64,000 nucleotides of DNA, taken from positions 33,561 to 97,560 of the forward strand of contig MCFE01000311.1 in the NCBI GenBank assembly GCA_002104905.1. Reading direction: 5' to 3'. The stretch is from Basidiobolus meristosporus CBS 931.73. Lineage: Eukaryota > Basidiobolomycota > Basidiobolomycetes > Basidiobolales > Basidiobolaceae. Every line of letters starts with the position of its first letter. Position 1 is the first letter of the stretch. A program made the translations under genes and the position numbers. A model generated the notes under the pieces. The model did not search any database. It saw only the letters and a program-made list of their open reading frames with translations, and was not told the origin of the DNA. Shown here one piece after another: positions 56,309-64,000 of the stretch.

Positions 56309-59300
56309 TGGCAGTTGGTAGTCTTCTAATAAAGTCAATTACCCATCTTTCAAGTGGTCTTACTGGCTACAAGGGAAAGAGTCTGTCAATTCTTTGTGGC
56401 TGGCCTTGATTGATTTGGTAGTTTGGGCAGGTTTTCACCAGCTTCCCAATATCTTGTTTCATTCTGGGCCACCATGCTCTGGCTTTCACAAGGCTATAGG
56501 TTCCTTTAATCCCACAATGTTCATATCCATTGTGTAGCCTATGTATTAAATCCAGGCAAGCAACATAAGGGCAATAGGCAATGGGGCTTCCATCAACCAT
56601 TTGGTAAAGTGCTTATCCTGTACTGCAAGTGTGCTGGCTTCATCCCAGATTATCTTCTTGTTCTCTTCATCCAACTGATTAGGAATGGCTTGGTCCTCCA
56701 AGTACTTTGGTAATAAGCTAGGCCCATCTGATTCATGCACCAAGTTGAGTTGTGCAACTTGTTGTAATCTTGGTAAGGCATCAGCAACCGTGTTGTTTTT
56801 CCCAGGGCAGTAGACAAGCTTCAAATCAAATTGTAGAGTGTATTCACTCCATCTTGTCATTCTTCCAGAGAGTGCCTTCTGGGTAATGTACATTTGAGCA
56901 TGGCATGATCAGTCTTCATGGTGTATTTGACTCCTTCAATATAGCATCTCAATATCTTCATGCAGTGTATTATTGCAAGCATTTCCTTCTCATGCACTGG
57001 ATAGTTTTGTTCTGCTGAGTTCAGTTTCTTGGACTCAAAGGCAATAGGGTAGTTCTTTCCCTCATGTTCTTGGCTCAACACTCCACCAATTGCATGATCT
57101 GATGCATCTGTGGACAGAGTAAACTCTTTTCTGAAGTCAGGTATTCTTAAGCTTGGCAGCTTAACAAGCTCATTCTTGAGCATCAAGAAGGCAGTCTCAC
57201 AAACTATGTCCCACTTGTAGGTATTGTCTTTCTTGAGGATATCAGTTAAAGGAGCTGCAATACTCACAAAGAACTTGACATAACTCCAATAATAGGAGAC
57301 CATTCCAAGGAACAATCTGAGCTCTGATATGCTATGGGGCTGCTTCATATTCTTGATAACCTTGACCTTCTTGCGGGCTAATGTCACCCCTGTGCTAGTC
57401 ACTCTGTGTCCCAGATATTCCACATGTTACTTGAAGAATTCACACTTGGCTAGTGTGCCATATAGCTTGATCATTCTTAGATCCTTCAGGACCTTTCTAA
57501 TGTACACCACATGATCTTCTTCTGTCTTGCTGTATATCAGTATGTCATCTTGGTAGGTTATCACAAACTTGTCTAAGTACTCCTGAAAGACAGTCTGCAT
57601 CAGGGTCATAAATGTTGCAGGGGCATTGGTGAGGCCAAAGCTCATAACTAAATACTCATAGTGTTCATATCTGGTCCTGAATGCTGTCTTAGGAATGTCT
57701 TCTGGCTTCACCCTAATCTGGTTGTATCCTGACATGAGGTCAATCTTGCTGAAGATAGTGGCTCCACTGAGTTGGTCCAAAAGCTCATCAGTCCCAAGGT
57801 ATGGGGTATTTACTCTTCACAGAGACTGAGTTGAGGGCTCTGTAGTCAATGCACATCCTAAGTGTTCCTTCCTTCTTCTTCACAAAAAGTACTGGTGCTC
57901 CCCAAGGTGACTTGCTGGGTCTGATATATCCCTGCTCCAATACCTGATCTATTTGTCTCTTCATCTCTTCCAACTCCAATGGACTCATTCTGTAAAGTGT
58001 CTTACTCACTGGAGGTCTATCTCCTGTGTCAATGGCATGATTTGCAGCTCTGACTAGTGGTAGGCTTACAAGTTCCTCTGAAAAACATCTGAATATTCCT
58101 TCAAATGTGTCTGGACTTTCTGGGGTACTGGAGTACAGGAATCCTCCTGTAATACTGCCATGAGGAACATCTGGGTGCTTTTCTAAGTGCTCTACACAAC
58201 TGCGTCTTGCTAAGTTCATTTGTCTCACACACACTGGAATTGACCAAGTTGAAATTCAGTCTGGCAGGTAATAGCTCATATGTGTTGTTGTCCTTCAGGT
58301 TCTGAGTAGCATGGGTTCTCCAGTTGATTGATGGATTACAACAAAATAGCCAGGTTTTTCCAAGTACAAGGTCAAACTTGCAGTTCCCAGATATATAGGC
58401 CTGTAGGTCTTCTTCATAGTCATTGATCTTCATGCTTACTGGCTGTGTAATATGGTTGATTATATCAGAGCTCCCATTGGCTGTTGAGACTGAGGCTGAT
58501 TTGGTGGGTTCTGAGTTGATTCCAGCTTTCAAAGCAAATAGCTCTGAAGTGCACTTATGCAATGCTCTTAAGTCAATCATGGTCTTTGCAGATACTCCAT
58601 TGATTACTCCATTCAAATATAATAGCTTCCTGAGTTTGAGGTCATCTGAGATAGGTATTCTTCTGTCATATGGAAGGTGAGTTCTGAGTCTGCTTCAAGT
58701 TCATCCTCCATGTAACTTTGCTCAAGGGCTTCAATAAGGTTGAAGGTTCTTGATGGCTGGTGCCCATTTCTTCTCTGAGGGCAGTACTTTGCAATATGTT
58801 CCTGCTGGTGGTAATTGATGCAAAGTCCTTTCTTCTTACATTCTTCTGAGGTAGGATTCTTCTGCATAGTGTCTATTTCTATTGGCACTGCTTCTGGTTG
58901 TCTTCTTTGATAACAATTGTAGCCTCTCTCATTGATTAATGTGGGCTTCCCAACTCCACACATAGCTGAGTTATAGTCAATGGCAATTTTGATGGCTTCT
59001 TTAATAGTATGGGGTCTTTTATAAGTCACTTCCTTGCAACTTCTTTCTTTAAATCCATCAATATGTATTCCACTTGATCCAGGGGGTCCATCCCTTCAGT
59101 AGTCTAAGTAGACATCTATATACTTAGATATACTCTTGAACCATTCCTTTCTGTCTGAGTGCCAACAAGTTTCTTCTTAGTAGTGTCTGCTGGTGTGGAG
59201 ACTCAGAATCATCCTGAATTTCTGACACAAACTCATCCCAGGTCAAGATTGTAGAGCATCCCATCATGGTGGCTGACCTGATCTTGCTGTGGTACCACTG

Positions 59301-59565
59301 TAGAGCTGCATCTGCCAGGTAAGAGGCTGCGTAATGTGACTTGCTTTCTGGAGTAATTCCCTTGCCTTGAAAGCTTCTTCAATCTGTAAGAGCCAAGTTC
59401 CCAGGTTTTCATTGACTCTACCATGGTACCAGTTTACCTTCACACTTATGCTACTATTGACAGGGTTTTGCTGGCTTTGGGCCATGGTAGTCATTCCTTG
59501 TGGCTGCTGGCTAAGGATCTGGAGTAACTGTTGCTGCTGGGGCAGGATTTGCTGCATGGCATTCT
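56309..59565 (-). pseudogene. Gypsy-G gag-pol (gag, protease, RT, RNase H, integrase N-terminus)
   Basis: Read from right to left. Gag from about 59565: Gln-rich QILPQQQQLLQILSQQPQG, WYHGRVNENLGTWL; zinc knuckle near 58790-58830 (CINYHQQEHIAKYC, one Cys replaced by Tyr). Protease near 58575 (MIDLRALHK, DSGA replaced by DLRA). RT 58230-57427 ([45 protein letters not shown] at 57535-57555). A TAA at 57424-57426 lies between CEFFK and HVEYLGH. RNase H about 57200-56860 (STDASDHAIGGVLSQ, HEKEMLAI). Integrase zinc region near 56430-56540 (HRLHNGYEHCGIKG, WWPRMKQDI, CPNY, again Cys to Tyr). Long open stretches show only moderate decay. Confidence 0.87.
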
Positions 59566-59805
59566 TCCATCCTAACCATATTTTCATCTCATTATTAATA
59601 CTGCCTTTACATCTGTCATGAATATGAAGAACTGGCATATAGAGAACAGCTAAAAGGAGTGAAAAAATGCCAAGTACAGATGTGAACATGGTGACACTTA
59701 CACCTTTGGCATTGAGAGGCCAAGTAGCTGCTGTGAGCGGGTAATCAGTCATTCAAGGCAAGGTTGGGTTGAACACAATATGCAACTACCTTTTACTAGG
59801 ACAAC

Positions 59806-61382
59806 TGTTGTATCCAAGCAAAAAGTGTAATAAAACTCTTGAATGAATTAACTGAACCCAAGTGATAACTGAGCGCAGAATCCTAGAATTGTCAAGGGTG
59901 ACAGAAATATTAGCGGAGAAGTTCTGGTCTAATGTTGGTTTTGTATATTGTTAAGTTGGGCTATCAAGGCAACAGAATTGGTTTGCTATACAGCCTAGGC
60001 TTGGTGTTCTTGGGAATGCTAAATATGCTAGGCTTGGGTGGAAACTAGAACGGAATTGTTGATTTCTTAATTTTGCTGAGGCACAATCTTAATTTTGTTG
60101 ACACACACACTAAACCAAAAGTTTCAGTAATTTTTATTTATATTTTTCTGATCAAGTTGAATTTGTAAGTGCTGTGGTGGTGTATAAGTCCAATGGGTAA
60201 AATACAGCCAACACTTCTCAAGTGTGTATATGTGTGGGGTGCTCACTGAGTGCAATAACCTCTGTCAAAAGCTTGCTAGGAATACTGGGTCTTCTGTCTA
60301 GTCTAATGTGAAGGGGGATAAAGCCTCAAGCTTGTCAAGGGAAAGCTATTGAGCTACAATCCCCAACTTAGTTGGCGTCTTAACAAAAGTTTATACTGGC
60401 TTCAATGTCCTTTGAGATGGCAGTGTACTAAAGCTTCCAAAGTCAAAACAACTGTAAACTCCATCAATATGGACTTGATAAGAATGCAGCTTTGACCAAT
60501 AGTTACAAAGACTGAAAAGTATCTTTGCCTGTACAAGAACAAACTTGGGAAAACAATCAAATAAAATAAGATATACCTACTCTGAGCATTCCTCACAAGT
60601 AGTGCCCCCAAGGTCAGTTGGCTGTCAGCATGGTTTCCTGGGAGTATTATCAGGTCTGAGTTAGAAAGTAGTGGTAATAGACAGTGGTGATTTCACTAAT
60701 CAACAAGTTGGAATATTGGAAGAGGGATGATTTATTTGTAAGGGATAGCCTTCCTTATACACTTTTTTTTTCTGCTCAAATTCTTGCTAGAAAATACTTT
60801 CCAGAAGTTTCCAGAAGGTAGTAGAGAGCCAATCATGTCATTGTGTACTAAAAATAGCTCAAATTTTTGGTGGATTGTTCCATGAGACATAGTAGTACCT
60901 AGCCAATCAGATAGTGGTAATATGAAACCAGTGTGTCATGTAGTTACCTCATATGGTAGTAGGATAGGAGGGTTATGAGACCAGGATGGTCACATGACTT
61001 AGGCATATCTGCCTGCAGGCGTCACTGTGACCCCGCTACAGCACCAAGAGTCTGGCCTAATTGAAATCTGTTTCTGTTGGAGTGTTGATAGGTGCATAAG
61101 ATAAATGAAAAATTGCAGCATTAATCAACTGATGTCTTGGCAACTACTAAGTGATTGGATAGATCTCAGATGACTAATCCTTTGGAAAGGCTTAGCAGAT
61201 CAGTTGAGGGCATAATGACCACTTGAAAATTGATCAGGTGTGACAGTTAAAAATGGATTCTGTGAAGTGACAAAATTGACCATAACAGGGATTAGTTATG
61301 TATAGGTTAGGGAAAATCAGTTAGGGTATTAGATTTTCTAACTGAGTGAAATTGGCTAGGTTTTAAATGTTGATGCACAACA
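59806..61382 (-). mobile_element. Solo LTR of family L2, TSD ACAAC, split by a family-E LTR
   Basis: Ends TGTTGTATCC (59806) and GCACAACA (to 61382), with TSD ACAAC perfect at 59801-59805 and 61383-61387. The family-E LTR occupies 60173-61040. The remaining LTR length (about 709 bp) matches the copy at 11340. Confidence 0.9.
60173..61040 (-). mobile_element. Solo LTR of family E, antisense
   Basis: Ends TGTGGTGGTGTATAAG and GACCCCGCTACA, 868 bp. Shares blocks with 22676-23746 (AATCCCCAACTTAGTTGG, GTGCAATAACCTCTG). Flanks AGTGC and GCACC do not form a clear duplication. Confidence 0.78.
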
Positions 61383-61926
61383 ACAACTTTATCAAGTGTG
61401 CCAGCTTTCAACTGGGTACAAGCCTGTTTCTACACCATTCAATTCAGAACTTGAGTAAACAAAGAGGGATGATTCCACAATGGAGTATAAGAACTGTGAA
61501 AGGGGAGGTAGCAAACAGAAATACCATTTGGTATAGTGGCAGGGTATCATTCTACACAACTAACTGAGGGCAGCAGCACTGCTGTTTTAATGCACACAGA
61601 AGTCTATATTGAGGACATCAAAGCACTGCCAAGTTTCTTTTCATATATGGCATTTGCATATATTAGCAGGCTGGGTCTGCTTAAGTTAGTGCAGACTGCA
61701 ATAAGGCCGTTAGATTGCCATGCAAGTCCCACAAAAGGACCACTTAAACACCATCAAGCTTATTAACCTAGTTAGTAGCAAAATCAGCAATACACCACCA
61801 TAATCCTGCTTTGAGATAGTAAGAGCTTCTATATTTCCCTCCTGCTGGCATTATAATGACCTCATAACAGGATCCAATGGCTGATCTGAATTGGATCCAC
61901 CTGTAGAGCCAAGTTACATTTTGTAG

Positions 61927-62017
61927 AGATCCAGGAGCCTTTCATATACATACCTTGAGGTCAGGTCTTCAGTGCTGGACTTGGGGGTGGATACATGGCC
62001 CTGAGGCCTGTCTGTTC
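61927..62017. other. Unassigned short spacer
   Basis: About 90 bases between the CACTA-6 terminus and the Copia-3 LTR. No recognised feature. Confidence 0.45.
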
Positions 62018-62365
62018 TGTTGTAAAAATTTGTATTTCCACCTAAATATTCACCTAACTTAGTCACTTAGATCATTACCTTCATATTCTAGAGAATACTG
62101 ACCAAATTCCTTGTTGGGATTTACTTAGAATATTTTCACCAAAATACCAGGTACCCAGAACATGAAAATTCTCAAAGTTGTCCAAACAGCCCCAAACTTT
62201 GCACACATGCTCTTGGGACCTTCCTTAGCCCATTCTACGTGTTTGCTATGCCAAGACCATGTAAAGTATAAATACTACTTTTACATTCAATAAATCATTA
62301 AGTGAAAACCACATAATCTACTTGTTCTCCCAATCACTTCCAATATCTCCAAGACTCTTACAACA
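62018..62365 (+). repeat. Copia-3 5' LTR
   Basis: 348 bp with perfect inverted ends TGTTGTAA and TTACAACA. Contains AAAGTATAAATACTAC (about 62264-62279), a TATA-like promoter. Reference sequence for the copia LTRs in the left part of the window. Confidence 0.92.
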
Positions 62366-62380
62366 GGTTATGAGCCCCAA
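62366..62380 (+). promoter_or_regulatory. Probable primer-binding site of Copia-3
   Basis: GGTTATGAGCCCCAA starts directly after the LTR, the standard position of the tRNA primer site. It is also conserved after the Copia-1 LTR (5883). The tRNA was not identified. Confidence 0.5.
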
Positions 62381-64000
62381 GCTATCACTCTCTACAATGT
62401 CTACTACTCCTATTACTGGAACTTTTCCCTCTGCTGAAAAGTTGGATGGATCTAACTACCAAGTGTGGAAGGTGAAGATGAAGATGCTGCTACAAGAAAG
62501 AGGCCTTTGGGATATTGTCATGGGAGAAGAATGCCTGCCTAAAAACGTGGGAGAGGAAGCCTTAAAGTACCAGAAGAAAGAACAAAGTGCCTTTAACTGC
62601 ATTTGCCTTAATGTCAAGGACAAATTGCAATTCAATGCTCAAGAGCAAAAACAGCAAAGAATGCCTGGAAGGCATTAGAAGACACCTACCAGTCATGTTC
62701 AGCTGCCAAGAAAATGTATCTGAGAAGAAAATTCTTTACTACAAAGATGCTGCCAGGAGATGAAATGAAAAATCTAATTAACAGAATTACCCTGCTGGTA
62801 GATGAGATGGAATCTGTGGGCGTACCAACTACTGATGAGGATGTGATAGTTACCATCCTGAATAGCCTGACAGACAAGTTTCAGGGCCTTGTATCAGCCC
62901 TAGAGTCCAGAACTGAAGATTTGACCTTAAATTACGTATATGGAAGGCTCCTGGATGAAGAATTAAGAAAATCAAGCGCCAATAAGAAGGAAGAAGAAAA
63001 TGCTTTAATAAGCAATGATAACCAACAAAGGAGGTACCCAAGACCCTACAAAGGCAACAGCAACCTATTTTGCAACTACTGCAAAAGGAAAGGACACACA
63101 TCAGACCGGTGTTTCAAAAAGAGAGATTATCAGCAAAAGAAGCCTGAATATGGAAATGCTGCAACAACTGAGGATAGACTATTCATATCTGCACTAAATA
63201 TGACCACAAACAAGGATTCTCAGACGTGGTATATTGACTCTGGAGCTTCTCAACACTTTACACACCAAAAAGAACTTTTTACCCAATATCAAGAAATTCC
63301 AATTAAGAAGGTTTTCATGGGTGACGATAGAAAACTTGATGCAGTGGGAGAAGGAACTATCCAAGTAAACCTTAGACGCAGTGAAGGAAGCCATACACTG
63401 ACCTTTAAAGAAGTACTCTATGTACCAGAAATAGCCAAGAACCTACTCTCTGTAAGCAAGGCCACAGCAGAAGGACTCAGTTTCAGTTTTGACAATTCTG
63501 GATGCAGGATCACTGATCAAAATGGTGCTCATATTGCTTCAAGCATCAGAGATCAGAATCCATACAAGTTGACTTATATTCCATCATATCTGGAAGCCAA
63601 TATAAGTAACTTGAATGAAGAAACACCAATGCTTTGGCACAGGAGATTTGGACACATCAATTTTGATTATTTGCGTAAAATGATCAAAGATCAGCTAATT
63701 TCTGGAGTGAAAATTGCTCCCCCAGCTAATTTGGAGCACTGTGAAGCCTGCATATATGGGAAACAAGCCAGACAACCGTTCAAGAGCTCTGGGTTAATCA
63801 AAACTAAGAAAAAATTAGATCTAATTCATTCAGATCTGTGTGGACCTATGCAAAATTTATCCTTAGGCGGGATGAAGTATTTAATCACTTTTATTGATGA
63901 TATACAAGATACACATGGGTCTACTTCATGGAGAGAAAGGAAGAAGCTCTGTCTAAGCTCAGGGAGTTTAAAGTCATGGTGGAGAGAGAAACTGGTGAAA
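62370..64000 (+). pseudogene. Copia-3 gag-pol, two frameshifts, 3' end outside window
   Basis: ATG at 62370 or 62397 (MSTTPITGTFP). Gag: GSNYQVWKVKMKMLL, LWDIVMGEE. A -1 shift is needed near 62646-62652 (CAAAAAC), after which one frame stays open to about 63898. It includes MYLRRKFFTTKMLP, a zinc knuckle CNYCKRKGHTSDRC (63070-63112), an intact protease motif WYIDSGASQHF (about 63228), GAG-pre-integrase with HRRFGHINFD and CEACIYGKQ (the HH-CC zinc set intact), and the start of the integrase core (LDLIHSDLCGPM with the first catalytic Asp). A 1-base loss near 63900 (FIDD-YTRYTW) shifts the frame again. Catalytic residues up to there are intact, so this is a young copy compared with Copia-1. 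Confidence 0.85.

Larger units (their letters stand above)
45533..59570 (-). mobile_element. Gypsy-G: antisense Ty3/gypsy, 5' LTR missing, three insertions
   Basis: The 3' LTR is in pieces 45533-45571 and 45941-46282, split by a solo LTR of the same family. Then come the integrase C-terminal region (46290-47096), Harbinger D (47100-50489), a 30-bp integrase piece (50490-50524), CACTA-3 (50525-56308), and integrase N-terminal, RNase H, RT, protease and gag up to about 59570. There the sequence changes to CACTA-6 and no 5' LTR follows. Confidence 0.88.
59573..61926 (+). mobile_element. CACTA-6 tail with nested solo LTRs
   Basis: The Tnp2 C-terminal region in plus orientation (59573-59805, aligning with 24905-25130) continues at 61388 after the L2 solo LTR (with its TSD copies) and runs to the transposase-side terminus near 61926 (GCCAAGTTACATTTTGTAG). 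Internally deleted and diverged. It abuts Gypsy-G gag on the left. Confidence 0.72.
62018..64000 (+). mobile_element. Copia-3: Ty1/copia element, runs past window end
   Basis: 5' LTR 62018-62365, probable primer site, then Gag, zinc knuckle, protease and the start of integrase to the end of the window. It is the best preserved copia here. Its 3' half lies outside the window. Confidence 0.9.

Noticed and set aside
59264-59752. Start of Gypsy-G gag at 59752 (MTDYPLTAATW)
   Set aside because: The first 60 or so residues are an antisense reading of the CACTA-6 Tnp2 fragment. True gag homology begins near 59565.
59806-61382. 5' LTR of Gypsy-G
   Set aside because: Sequence unrelated to the Gypsy-G 3' LTR, and it has its own perfect TSD ACAAC. 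It is a solo LTR of another family.
1-64000. tRNA, rRNA, telomere or centromere satellite
   Set aside because: No cloverleaf, rRNA core, telomeric TTAGGG array or high-copy tandem satellite was seen by reading. A tRNAscan run was not possible.

Overview
This looks like a nuclear contig from a transposon-rich fungus, most likely a basidiomycete. The evidence is a short (65-nt) spliceosomal intron in a recognisable ERAD gene, two-gene CACTA/Tnp2-type DNA transposons, PIF/Harbinger-like elements, and Ty1/copia and Ty3/gypsy elements, all strongly CpG-depleted. A rust-like genome would fit, but nothing in the window proves it.

Region 1 (1 to about 4,560) is CpG-containing host sequence. It holds the 3' end of a probable HRD3/SEL1L gene (exons 1-24 and 90-563), an intergenic region with a TATA box, one uncharacterised acidic-protein gene (1494-2279), and about 2 kb with hexamer microsatellites and no supported gene.

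Region 2 (about 4,589 to 64,000) is a nested pile of dead and dying transposons. Most boundaries can be read as target-site duplications (TSDs). From left to right: copia LTRs inserted in copia LTRs (4589-5320); a degenerate full-length copia (5536-10246); a deep nest (10784-26258) in which a CACTA element carries two solo LTRs, one of which carries a second CACTA (13128-26017), which carries Harbinger A (15675-22230), which carries Harbinger B (18610-22042), plus a solo LTR and a 733-bp foldback; a gypsy element with both LTRs (26290-38878) split by a third CACTA (31273-37568); a CACTA remnant (39287-45532) hosting an inverted copia with its own foldback and a deleted Harbinger; a gypsy element on the minus strand (45533-59570) split by Harbinger D (47100-50489) and the best preserved CACTA (50525-56308); a CACTA tail with nested solo LTRs (59573-61926); and a comparatively well preserved copia running off the right end (62018-64000).

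The CACTA elements share one design. A Tnp2-type transposase and a second, unrecognised gene diverge from a short common promoter region, and the ends read CCCTATGAAAAAT. The Harbinger elements are built the same way: a DDE transposase and a second unrecognised gene diverge, the two ends differ from each other (AGACTTGTTCCGTTGGATAG and AGACTTGTTCCATTGTAC), and the TSDs are 3 bp. The nesting order gives relative ages, and loss of CpG follows that order in the one stretch compared: the innermost copy, Harbinger B, keeps many CpG sites that are TpG/CpA in older copies. No gene in Region 2 can be called intact. The Harbinger B transposase (18793-19677) comes closest. No tRNA, rRNA or CRISPR array was seen.
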